Below are positions 15,769-22,901 of a stretch of 25,687 nt of DNA, in pieces. Under the pieces are notes generated by a model, which saw nothing but the letters and a program-made list of their open reading frames with translations, was not told the DNA's origin and did no database searches. This DNA comes from a virus. Location: the IMG/VR virus record IMGVR_UViG_3300046000_000953, positions 1-25,687 of that record, one strand, 5' to 3'. The position numbers and the translations under genes are program-made. Each line of letters starts with the position of its first letter. Position 1 is the first letter of the stretch.

Positions 15769-16770
15769 ATGTCAACAAATAAATTAATGGAAGCAGCAGC
15801 AGATATTCTTTCTGGTAGCAAGAAAAGTGCTAATGCCATGCCACCACAAAAGCTACCCGGTGCTGAATCTGTAGATTTAGGTGGACCAACACCACAGAAT
15901 GGTAAGCCAACAGGTGATTCCCAAGAAATTGATGCAACTAAAGCAGCAAAAACTGCCGTAGCACCAAAAACAAAACCATCTGCTGCTTCATCAGCACTAC
16001 CATCTACAAAGTTATCTAAAAAGAATGACGAAGATTTAGATGAAGATTATTCAGAAGATATTGATGCCATTTTTGAAGATGGAACAATTTCCGAAGACTT
16101 TAAACAAAAAGCTGCTACTATTTTTGAGGCTCGTGTTGCTGACCGTATTTCTACTATTACAGAAGAAATCGAAACACGTTATGCTGGTATGTTAGAAGAA
16201 GCTATCGAAACAATCCAAGAAGACTTATCTACAAAGGTTGATGATTATCTATCTTATGTAGTAGAACAATGGCTAGAAGAAAATGCATTAGCTGTTGAGT
16301 CAGGATTACGCACAGAATTATCAGAAGAATTTATTGCTGGTCTACGCAATTTATTCGCTGAACATTATATCGATGTTCCAGCAGAAAAAGTTAATTTGGT
16401 TGACGAACTTTCAGAGAAGGTTGTCGAACTAGAAGAGAAATTAGACGAAGAGATTGAACGTGGTGTTGAATTTAAGAAAGCACTAGTCGAATCCCGTAAA
16501 ACAGAAATTGCTCGTGATGTATGCGAAGGTCTTACAGCAACTCAAGCCGAAAAAATGAAAACACTTGTAGAGAGTGTCGAATATTCCACAGTGGAAGAAT
16601 ACAAAGGTAAGCTTGAAACAATTCGTGAGAACTACTTCCCAACAGGCATGAAAAAAGCCAGTGTGCAACAACTACATGAATATGTAGAAGAAGAAACAAA
16701 GAAACCAGCTAGTGCTGATCCATTTGTTAATGCTGTGTCAAATGCAATTTCAAAAAATAGACAATTTTAA
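15769..16770 (+). CDS. 22: Prohead scaffold protein gp22
   Basis: This 333-residue protein (T4 gp22 is 269) is the main internal scaffold around which the capsid assembles and which is later degraded by gp21. After a short start (STNKLMEAAADILSGS) comes a low-complexity A, P, K and T segment (~20-80). A long acidic, coiled-coil-like region (~85-250; EDLDEDYSEDIDAIFEDGTI, VDELSEKVVELEEKLDEEIE) follows, then the conserved C-terminal block YFPTGMKKASVQQLHEYVEE. L6-M7-E8 before AAA is a candidate gp21 cut site. AAGGAG precedes the ATG, and the gene has its own late promoter. Confidence 0.9.
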   Translation: MSTNKLMEAAADILSGSKKSANAMPPQKLPGAESVDLGGPTPQNGKPTGDSQEIDATKAAKTAVAPKTKPSAASSALPSTKLSKKNDEDLDEDYSEDIDAIFEDGTISEDFKQKAATIFEARVADRISTITEEIETRYAGMLEEAIETIQEDLSTKVDDYLSYVVEQWLEENALAVESGLRTELSEEFIAGLRNLFAEHYIDVPAEKVNLVDELSEKVVELEEKLDEEIERGVEFKKALVESRKTEIARDVCEGLTATQAEKMKTLVESVEYSTVEEYKGKLETIRENYFPTGMKKASVQQLHEYVEEETKKPASADPFVNAVSNAISKNRQF

Positions 16771-16777
16771 TTAAATA
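16770..16777 (+). promoter_or_regulatory. Probable late promoter for gene 23
   Basis: ATTAAATA begins on the last base of the gene 22 stop and lies 19 bases before the gene 23 ATG. It keeps the TAAATA core but not the usual upstream bases, so it is less certain than the TATAAATA sites. Confidence 0.5.
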
Positions 16778-16796
16778 CAAATCAAGGAGATAATAT

Positions 16797-18122
16797 ATGT
16801 ATTTGTCAGAACAACTACAAACTAAATGGGCTAGTGTACTAGACCATGCAGATTTACCAGCAATCACTGATAACTATCGCAAGGCAGTTACCGCAGTTAT
16901 TTTGGAAAATCAATTTCAAGAAATGCAAAAAGCTGGAAGCATCCTAAACGAAGCTACTCCTACTAATTCCGCTGGTACAGGTGGTTTTGGTGGTACTGCT
17001 ACTGCTGGTGGTCCAGTTGCTGGTTTTGATCCAATTCTAATCAGCTTAGTTCGTCGCTCACTTCCTAACTTAATTGCTTATGACGTTTGCGGTGTTCAAC
17101 CAATGACAGGTCCAACAGGACTAATCTTCGCAATGCGTACAATGTATGGTACTGATCGTGTATCTGGATCTGGAACAGAAGCTTTCTTTGATGAAGCTAA
17201 TTCCGCATGGTCTGGTACTGGTACACAAGCTGCTCTAGCAGTTGGTGCATCTTCTAATACCACACAAACATTTGCACAAGATGGTACTCCCGGTGCTGCT
17301 ATGGCAACTGCTGCTGCTGAAAATCTAACATTCCAAGAAATGGGATTTAGCATTGAGAAGGTTACAGTTACTGCTAAGACTCGTGCTCTAAAGGCCGAGT
17401 ATTCTCTAGAACTAGCTCAAGATTTGAAGGCAGTTCATGGTTTAGATGCTGAAACAGAATTAAGCAACATTCTTTCTTCTGAAATTCTAGCTGAAATTAA
17501 CCGCGAAGTTGTTCGTACAATCTATGGCGTGGCTAAAGTTGGTTGCCAAGTTGGTACTACACAAGTTGGTACATTCGACTTAGATACAGATTCTAATGGT
17601 CGTTGGATGGTTGAAAAAGTTAAAGGTCTAGCGTTCCAAATCGAACGTGAAGCTAATACTATCAGCAAAACAACTCGTCGTGGTAAAGGTAACGTTATGA
17701 TCGTAAGTTCTGACGTTGCTTCTGCTCTAGCAATGGCTGGTATTTTGGACTATCAATCAGCGTTACAAGGTCAAGTTAGCTTAACAGTTGATGATACTGG
17801 TAATACTTTTGCTGGTACATTGTTTGGTCGTATCAAGGTTTATATTGATCCATATGCTCCTGTATCTTCTGCTCGTGAATTCGCAGTATTAGGTTACAAG
17901 GGTTCTAATGCATATGATTCCGGTCTATTCTATTGCCCATACGTTCCTTTACAAATGGTTCGTGCTGTTGACACTAACAACTTCCAACCAAAGATTGGTT
18001 TCAAGACACGTTATGGTCTAGTAGCTAACCCATTTGCTGGTGGTACTACACAAGGTTCTGGTGCATTAACTGCAAACAGCAACTTCTATTACAGATCATT
18101 TAAAATCGCCAATTTAATGTAA
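16797..18122 (+). CDS. 23: Major capsid protein gp23
   Basis: This 441-residue precursor (T4 gp23 is 521) has the HK97 fold and builds the head shell. Landmarks are the N-terminal helix MYLSEQLQTKWASVLDHADL, then IDPILISLVRRSLPNLIAYD-type sequence at ~80 (here FDPILISLVRRSLPNLIAYD), then GVQPMTGPTGLIFAMRTMYG and the late KVYIDPYAPVSSAREFAVLG. L50-N51-E52 followed by ATPTNSAG fits the gp21 maturation site, giving a mature protein of about 389 residues. AAGGAG lies just before the ATG. A strong terminator follows, as expected for an abundant late mRNA. No separate vertex paralogue (gp24) is present in this window. Confidence 0.96.
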   Translation: MYLSEQLQTKWASVLDHADLPAITDNYRKAVTAVILENQFQEMQKAGSILNEATPTNSAGTGGFGGTATAGGPVAGFDPILISLVRRSLPNLIAYDVCGVQPMTGPTGLIFAMRTMYGTDRVSGSGTEAFFDEANSAWSGTGTQAALAVGASSNTTQTFAQDGTPGAAMATAAAENLTFQEMGFSIEKVTVTAKTRALKAEYSLELAQDLKAVHGLDAETELSNILSSEILAEINREVVRTIYGVAKVGCQVGTTQVGTFDLDTDSNGRWMVEKVKGLAFQIEREANTISKTTRRGKGNVMIVSSDVASALAMAGILDYQSALQGQVSLTVDDTGNTFAGTLFGRIKVYIDPYAPVSSAREFAVLGYKGSNAYDSGLFYCPYVPLQMVRAVDTNNFQPKIGFKTRYGLVANPFAGGTTQGSGALTANSNFYYRSFKIANLM

Positions 18123-18170
18123 GCAAACTGTAAGGTTCACTAACTAATAATAAAAAATATAAGTTGGTTT

Positions 18171-18200
18171 AAGAGGAATCCGAAAGGGTTCCTCTTTTTT
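18171..18200 (+). terminator. Strong intrinsic terminator after gene 23
   Basis: An 11-bp stem (18171-18181 with 18186-18196, one G-T wobble) is closed by a GAAA tetraloop and followed by six T residues (18195-18200). This is a textbook Rho-independent terminator 50 bases after the capsid gene. Confidence 0.92.
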
Positions 18201-18203
18201 CGT

Positions 18204-18211
18204 TCTAAATA
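18204..18211 (+). promoter_or_regulatory. T4-type late promoter for gene 3
   Basis: TCTAAATA lies directly after the terminator T-run and 17 bases before the ATG at 18229, restarting late transcription. Confidence 0.7.
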
Positions 18212-18228
18212 GACAATAAAGGAACCCT

Positions 18229-18762
18229 ATGACAATCACTACAAGAAACCCAGCAAACCCAAATTTATTTCACGCAAATAAGTTTCAGTTAAGTTTTGCA
18301 AGACAACCAAATATTCAATATTTCTGTCAATCTGTTGTTGTTCCCGGAATTTCTATTGGTGATATTCCAAAATCAAATCCATTTGTCGAGATATATTCAC
18401 CCGGCGATAAAGCGATATATGATGTATTAAATATTACCTTTTTAGTTGATGAGGATCTTTTAGCATGGATAGAAGTACATGATTGGATGAGGGCTATGAC
18501 ATTCCCAGAAAATTATAGCGAGTATAGAAATCTTAACACAATAGCAAGACCAACAATAAGAGAAGGTTTCAGTCAATTCTCAGAAGCTACTCTAACACTT
18601 TTAACATCAGCAAATCAACCAAATTATGTATTCAAATTCCATGATGTGTTTCCTATAGCAATATCATCATTTGCTCTAAGCACAACATACTCACCAGACT
18701 CAATAGTAACAGCAGACGCAACATTTAGATATGCTTGGTATGACATTGAAAAATTGAACTAA
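18229..18762 (+). CDS. 3: Tail terminator/completion protein, gp3-like (tail-tube fold)
   Basis: This is a 177-residue protein. The sequence (ANKFQLSFARQPNIQYFCQS, VVVPGISIGDIPKSNPFVEI, SPGDKAIYDVLNITFLVDED, HDWMRAMTFPENYSEYRNL) has the layout of tail-tube-like proteins of the T4 gp19/gp54/gp3 group. Length matches T4 gp3 (176), and the position between 23 and uvsY is where gene 3 lies in cyanophage-type T4 relatives. gp3 caps the tail tube at its head-proximal end. The alternative is a gp54-like tube initiator, but that is normally much longer (~320). AAAGGAA precedes the ATG. The stop codon is embedded in the next late promoter. Confidence 0.65.
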   Translation: MTITTRNPANPNLFHANKFQLSFARQPNIQYFCQSVVVPGISIGDIPKSNPFVEIYSPGDKAIYDVLNITFLVDEDLLAWIEVHDWMRAMTFPENYSEYRNLNTIARPTIREGFSQFSEATLTLLTSANQPNYVFKFHDVFPIAISSFALSTTYSPDSIVTADATFRYAWYDIEKLN

Positions 18763-18765
18763 ATA
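18758..18765 (+). promoter_or_regulatory. T4-type late promoter for uvsY, overlapping the gene 3 stop
   Basis: ACTAAATA contains the TAA stop of gene 3 (18760-18762). It lies 18 bases before the uvsY ATG, with AAGGA at 18772-18776 in between. Confidence 0.65.
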
Positions 18766-18783
18766 GCGGATAAGGACTATATT

Positions 18784-19218
18784 ATGAAACAACTTGATGA
18801 CCTATTAGAAATGTGGAAAAAAGATTCTGTTATTGATAGAACAGAACCCGGTACAGCTTTGATCGATATTCCAAAACTTCATTCAAAATACTTAAATATT
18901 CTTTCAAGACACCGTTTGTTATCTAAAGAATCTGAGTTTAAGTATAATAAAATGAAACGTTTAAAGTGGGAATATTATACTGGAAAACTTGATGATGAAA
19001 CTTTGAAACAACGTGGATGGGAACCTTTTCCTTATGTGCTTAAATCAGAACTAACAACTTATATAGAATCTGATGATGATATTAACAAACATATCGCTCA
19101 GAAAATAATGCATGACGAAATTGTTGATGTGTGTCAGAGTATCATGAAGGAATTGAATGCTAGAACATTCCAATTGAAGGATTTTATCGCGTGGGAAAGA
19201 TTCATACAAGGTGCGTGA
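18784..19218 (+). CDS. uvsY: Recombination mediator UvsY
   Basis: This 144-residue protein (T4 UvsY is 137) loads the UvsX recombinase on gp32-coated single strands. Diagnostic blocks are LDDLLEMWKKDSVIDRTEPG, then DIPKLHSKYLNILSRHRLL, then RLKWEYYTGKLDDETLKQRG followed by WEPF, and the end FQLKDFIAWERFIQGA. The order gp3-uvsY-uvsW matches cyanophage-type genomes. Expressed from a late promoter overlapping gene 3's stop; the end overlaps uvsW by 8 bases. Confidence 0.93.
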   Translation: MKQLDDLLEMWKKDSVIDRTEPGTALIDIPKLHSKYLNILSRHRLLSKESEFKYNKMKRLKWEYYTGKLDDETLKQRGWEPFPYVLKSELTTYIESDDDINKHIAQKIMHDEIVDVCQSIMKELNARTFQLKDFIAWERFIQGA

Positions 19219-20674
19219 TCTAATAATTTATAAAAAGAATGAGGCTTATGTAAGGGTTGAAGGTGATGACAGTTTCCTCCAAGAATTATCTGAGTATTTC
19301 ACTTTTTATGTTCCGGGGTATAAATTTGTTCCATCCTATAAGAATAAAATTTGGGATGGAAAAATTAGACTTTTCAACACCAGAACAAAATTGGTGTATC
19401 ACGGTCTTGTTCCTTACATAGAGGAATTTTGTAAGGAACGTGAATATTCAATAGCAATAGACCCAAAAATAAAAATAACCGCTGAATTCTCTGTACACGA
19501 AGCGAAAGAATTTATATCTACGCTAACATTACCGCATGAAATCAGAGATTATCAGTTATCATCTTTTAATAAGGCTATAAGAGATAAAAGAATATTATTA
19601 TTAAGTCCAACAGGTTCTGGTAAATCATTCATATTATATCTGATAATAAAATATCTACAACAATCAAAACAACGTGGTTTACTTATCGTTCCTACAATAA
19701 CATTAGTATCTCAGATGTTCACTGATTTCAAATCTTATGGTTATGATTCAGAAGATAATATCCATATGATTCATGCTGGTAAAGAAAAAAATGCAGATAA
19801 ATTCTTATACATATCAACATGGCAATCGATATATAATTTGGATCAGAAATATTTTGAACAATTTGATTTTGTTATTGGAGATGAATGTCACCAATTTAAA
19901 GCCAAATCATTAACATCAATATTAGAGAAATGTATTAATGCTGAACATAGAATAGGCACTACAGGAACTTTAGACGGTATGCAAACTAATCGTCTTGTTT
20001 TAGAAGGATTGTTTGGTTCTGTATACAAGGCTACAACAACTTCCGAATTGATCGAAAAGAAACAATTATCAAGTTTTAATATCAAATGTTTGGTATTAAA
20101 GTACCCAGAAGAAACGTGTAAAAAGTTAAAAAAATCTGAATATCAAGACGAATTAGATTTCATTGTTCGTAACGTAGCAAGAAATAATTTTATTAAGAAT
20201 TTAGTATTATCGCTAAACGGTAATTCATTGGTATTATTCCAATTTGTGGAAAAACATGGTAAAGAATTGTATGCAAATATTAAAGAAAAATCCAAGAATA
20301 GGAAAGTGTTTTATGTATCTGGGGAAACAGATGTTGAGGTTAGAGAATCGGTTAGGTCTATTACAGAAAATGAAAGCGATGCTATCATTGTTGCTTCCTA
20401 CGGCACTTTTAGTACTGGTATTAATATCCGCAACCTACATAACATTATATTCGCCTCACCTTCCAAATCCAGAGTTAGGAACTTACAGTCGATAGGTCGT
20501 GTTCTTAGGTTGGGTGATTCTAAGTCAAATGCTGTTTTATATGATATAGCAGATGATTTTAGGGTAGATAAGTATGTGAATCACACGATCAAACATTTTA
20601 TTGAAAGAGTTAAAATATATGATGAAGAAAAATTTGAATATAAATTCTATCAGATTGATCTAAAAAATGGTTGA
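19211..20674 (+). CDS. uvsW: UvsW-type DNA/RNA helicase
   Basis: This 487-residue superfamily 2 helicase unwinds recombination intermediates and R-loops and drives branch migration. The N-terminal domain (residues 12-66: YVRVEGDDSFLQELSEYFTF, GYKFVPSYKNKIWDGKIRLF) matches the UvsW cap that binds nucleic acid. Helicase motifs follow in order: Walker A SPTGSGKS 132-139, IVPTITLVSQ 159-168, DECH 224-227, GTTGT 249-253 and QSIGRVLR 426-433. The start is GTG at 19211 inside the uvsY end, with no good Shine-Dalgarno, so translation is probably coupled. The stop overlaps the next gene by 8 bases. Confidence 0.93.
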   Translation: MRDLIIYKKNEAYVRVEGDDSFLQELSEYFTFYVPGYKFVPSYKNKIWDGKIRLFNTRTKLVYHGLVPYIEEFCKEREYSIAIDPKIKITAEFSVHEAKEFISTLTLPHEIRDYQLSSFNKAIRDKRILLLSPTGSGKSFILYLIIKYLQQSKQRGLLIVPTITLVSQMFTDFKSYGYDSEDNIHMIHAGKEKNADKFLYISTWQSIYNLDQKYFEQFDFVIGDECHQFKAKSLTSILEKCINAEHRIGTTGTLDGMQTNRLVLEGLFGSVYKATTTSELIEKKQLSSFNIKCLVLKYPEETCKKLKKSEYQDELDFIVRNVARNNFIKNLVLSLNGNSLVLFQFVEKHGKELYANIKEKSKNRKVFYVSGETDVEVRESVRSITENESDAIIVASYGTFSTGINIRNLHNIIFASPSKSRVRNLQSIGRVLRLGDSKSNAVLYDIADDFRVDKYVNHTIKHFIERVKIYDEEKFEYKFYQIDLKNG

Positions 20675-21074
20675 ATCATTTGGAATTAAAATACTAAGAC
20701 TGCAATCTGGTGAAGATCTTATTGCTGGTGTTGTTGCTGACGAACAAGATAATTTGATATTGAGCGAACCTTTGCATCTTGTTTTTAAAAGAACAGAAAC
20801 TGGTTCTATGATGTTGATGATACCTTGGTTGCCAGTAGAACTTATTGAGGAAAACCTAGCTATTATCAGAAAAATTGATATTCTTACTGTTGTTGAGCCT
20901 ACTATTAAATTGATAGACTCTTATGATAAGGTTGTTCAGTCAATCAAAGTTAGGTTACTGGAAATAGAGAAAGAGTCTTTGCTTGATGACTACGATGAAG
21001 TAGATGATGACCCTTACGAACCTTCAGAAGAAGATCTAGAGACTCTTATGGATTCTGAGAGAGTCTTACATTAG
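20667..21074 (+). CDS. Sm-like (LSm/Hfq-fold) protein with acidic tail
   Basis: This is a 135-residue protein. Residues 7-41 (IKILRLQSGEDLIAGVVADE, then NLILSEPLHLVF) match a Sm1 motif: R-L-x-x-G-E, alternating hydrophobics, then N-L-x-L-x-x-P. Residues ~64-90 (IRKIDILTVVEPTIKLIDSY) could be the Sm2 strand pair. The C-terminal ~35 residues (DDYDEVDDDPYEPSEEDLET) are strongly acidic. Sm-like proteins of cyanophage origin are known, which supports the call. RNA binding or ring formation is inferred. It overlaps uvsW by 8 bases and is the last gene of the late unit before the early gene 55 promoter. Confidence 0.65.
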   Translation: MVESFGIKILRLQSGEDLIAGVVADEQDNLILSEPLHLVFKRTETGSMMLMIPWLPVELIEENLAIIRKIDILTVVEPTIKLIDSYDKVVQSIKVRLLEIEKESLLDDYDEVDDDPYEPSEEDLETLMDSERVLH

Positions 21075-21118
21075 TATCTACTAGTATTATAGAAGTACTT
21101 ATGAAACCCAACACAGGG

Positions 21119-21147
21119 ATTGTAACACTGCTTTAAAATCTTGTCAA
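21119..21147 (-). promoter_or_regulatory. Leftward sigma-70 promoter, antisense to the late operon
   Basis: On the minus strand a perfect TTGACA (21147-21142) is followed by 17 bases and TACAAT (21124-21119), with an extended -10 TGT directly before it. Predicted start is near 21112. There is no ORF with a good start downstream on that strand, so the transcript would be antisense to the Sm-like gene and uvsW. Confidence 0.55.
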
Positions 21148-21163
21148 GTCTTTTTTTAATTAT

Positions 21164-21192
21164 TTGCATTTATTTTTTATTTGTGTTATAAT
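21164..21192 (+). promoter_or_regulatory. Sigma-70 early promoter for gene 55
   Basis: TTGCAT (21164-21169), 17 bases, then TATAAT (21187-21192) with an extended -10 TGT. The upstream flank is T-rich. Predicted start is near 21199, leaving a short leader with GAGGG before the ATG. This would let host polymerase transcribe 55-47-46-def early. Confidence 0.85.
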
Positions 21193-21216
21193 CCCTTAAC
21201 ATTTAGAGGGAAACAT

Positions 21217-21822
21217 ATGGCAAATTACATCAACAATCCTGATTTTTTAAAAGCACTAATCGACTATAAAGAGAAGTGTGAGGAAGCACAAGCTGCTGGA
21301 AAAGAAGACCCAATCATATCAAATTATATTGGGGAATGTTTCCTAAAAATAGCAAACCATCTATCAAGAAAACCAAACTTTGCATCATACTCTTTTAGGG
21401 ACGAAATGGTATCTGATGGTATAGAAAACTGTATCATGTACTTTAGAAATTTTGATCCAACAAGGGGTAGTAATCCATTTGCATATTTTACACAAATCAT
21501 TTACTATGCTTTTTTGCGAAGAATCACCAAAGAGAAAAAGCAACTATATGTAAAGTACAAAGCAACCCAACAATACGGAATTCTTGATGAAGGTGAAATG
21601 TATGAGGATGCAGAAGGAAATATGAAGCAATTTGAAATGTATGAAAATATTTCAGAATTCATTGAAACCTTTGAGGATGCTAAGAAGAAAAAGAAAAACT
21701 TAAAATCCAAAGGTATAGAAAAATTCCTAATCGAAGACACTGTTGAAGTTTATCCTATTGAGGAAATTATCGAAGAAGTTAAAGAGTTGGAAGATTTGGA
21801 TGACAGAGAGGAATTAGAATGA
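21217..21822 (+). CDS. 55: Late-transcription sigma factor gp55
   Basis: This is a 201-residue protein (T4 gp55 is 185) that directs host RNA polymerase to late promoters. The start MANYINNPDFLKALIDYKEK and the sigma region 2-like core (SFRDEMVSDGIENCIMYFRN, FDPTRGSNPFAYFTQIIYYA, FLRRITKEKKQLYVKY) are diagnostic. After a lysine run (KKKKKNLKSKG) comes GIEKFLIED, resembling the sliding-clamp-binding end of related gp55 proteins. A further ~25 very acidic residues follow. ATG 21217 is chosen because it follows GAGGG by six bases; an upstream in-frame TTG at 21181 lies within the promoter. Its stop overlaps gene 47 by ATGA. Confidence 0.92.
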   Translation: MANYINNPDFLKALIDYKEKCEEAQAAGKEDPIISNYIGECFLKIANHLSRKPNFASYSFRDEMVSDGIENCIMYFRNFDPTRGSNPFAYFTQIIYYAFLRRITKEKKQLYVKYKATQQYGILDEGEMYEDAEGNMKQFEMYENISEFIETFEDAKKKKKNLKSKGIEKFLIEDTVEVYPIEEIIEEVKELEDLDDREELE

Positions 21823-22901
21823 GTCGCATTTGCATTCTTGGTGATACTCATTTTGGGGTTCGTGGGGATTCTGTAGAATTTCATAATTATTTTAAAAAGT
21901 TTTATGAAATTGTTTTCTTTCCTTACCTTGTCGAAAATGAGATAACCACAGTCATTCAGCTAGGAGATTTGTTTGATAGGCGTAAGTTTATCAATTTCAA
22001 TTCTTTACATCTTGCACGTAAATATTTCTTTGATAGATTTGAAGAACTTGATATTAAATTGATAACTCTATTAGGGAATCATGACATTGCTTTTAAAAAC
22101 ACATTAGAAGTTAATTCAACTGAGTTACTACTACAGGGATATAAAAATATTGAAATCTTCAACGATTTTAAAACTTTGTGGTATAATGATGTACAGTTAG
22201 ATATTGTTCCTTGGATATGTGAAGAGAATTCAGACTCCATAAGCAAACAAATTAAAGCATCAAAATCACAAATTTGTTTTGGTCATTTTGAAATTAATGG
22301 ATTTGAAATGGATCGCGGAAATGTGTTCAAAGGTGGACATATGGACAAGAAAGATCTTTTGAAGTATGATATGGTAATGTCTGGTCACTTTCATCATAAA
22401 TCAGATGATGGACACATTTATTATCTTGGAACACCTTATGAAAATACATGGAGCGATTACAATGACCCAAGAGGCTTTCATATTTTTGATGTGAACACTC
22501 GTGCATTAGAATTTATTCAAAATCCATTTCAAATATTCCACAAGATTTCATATGATGATAAAGAACAGGATTCTAAATTCTGGAATTCTTTTAACTTTGA
22601 TTCTAAGAAAGACACATACGTTAAAATTGTGGTTGTTAATAAAACTGATCCATATTTATTTGATACGGTCTTGGATAAGTTGTATAAAGCTGGTGTGACT
22701 GATGTAGGTATTGTCGAAGATTTCACCGAGATATCTGTTGATGATGATGAAATGGATGAATCATTGAATCAAGCAGAAGATACATTAACAATTATGAATA
22801 AAGCTATCGATAGTATGCAACATGACCTTGATACAAACAAGTTGAAGAGTATGCTTAGAGAAGTCTTTGTAGAAGCTATTAATAAGGATAAAGCCGAATG
22901 A
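21819..22901 (+). CDS. 47: Recombination nuclease subunit gp47 (Mre11/SbcD-like)
   Basis: This 360-residue protein (T4 gp47 is 339) is the metallophosphoesterase partner of gp46, resecting double-strand ends for recombination-dependent replication. Phosphoesterase motifs run in order: GDTH 8-11, GDLFDRR 49-55, GNHD 86-89, then CFGHFEINGFEM and MSGHFHHK with the metal-binding histidines, and LGTPYENTW. The C-terminal end after ~300 is acidic and then helical and probably binds the gp46 coiled-coil base. ATGA overlaps join it to gene 55 upstream and gene 46 downstream, giving tight translational coupling. Confidence 0.95.
   Translation: MSRICILGDTHFGVRGDSVEFHNYFKKFYEIVFFPYLVENEITTVIQLGDLFDRRKFINFNSLHLARKYFFDRFEELDIKLITLLGNHDIAFKNTLEVNSTELLLQGYKNIEIFNDFKTLWYNDVQLDIVPWICEENSDSISKQIKASKSQICFGHFEINGFEMDRGNVFKGGHMDKKDLLKYDMVMSGHFHHKSDDGHIYYLGTPYENTWSDYNDPRGFHIFDVNTRALEFIQNPFQIFHKISYDDKEQDSKFWNSFNFDSKKDTYVKIVVVNKTDPYLFDTVLDKLYKAGVTDVGIVEDFTEISVDDDEMDESLNQAEDTLTIMNKAIDSMQHDLDTNKLKSMLREVFVEAINKDKAE

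Noticed and set aside
16483-16671. Minus-strand ORF within gene 22
   Set aside because: Shadow of the strongly coded plus-strand scaffold gene, with no ribosome site; other minus-strand ORFs in the window were set aside for the same reason.
21075-21118. Possible terminator after the Sm-like gene
   Set aside because: Only three- to four-base stems (such as CCC/GGG) were found and none is followed by a T-run.
21129-21135. TGCTTTA resembling a T4 middle-promoter MotA box
   Set aside because: No -10 element follows at the required distance, and no MotA gene is seen; the bases belong to the spacer of the leftward sigma-70 promoter.
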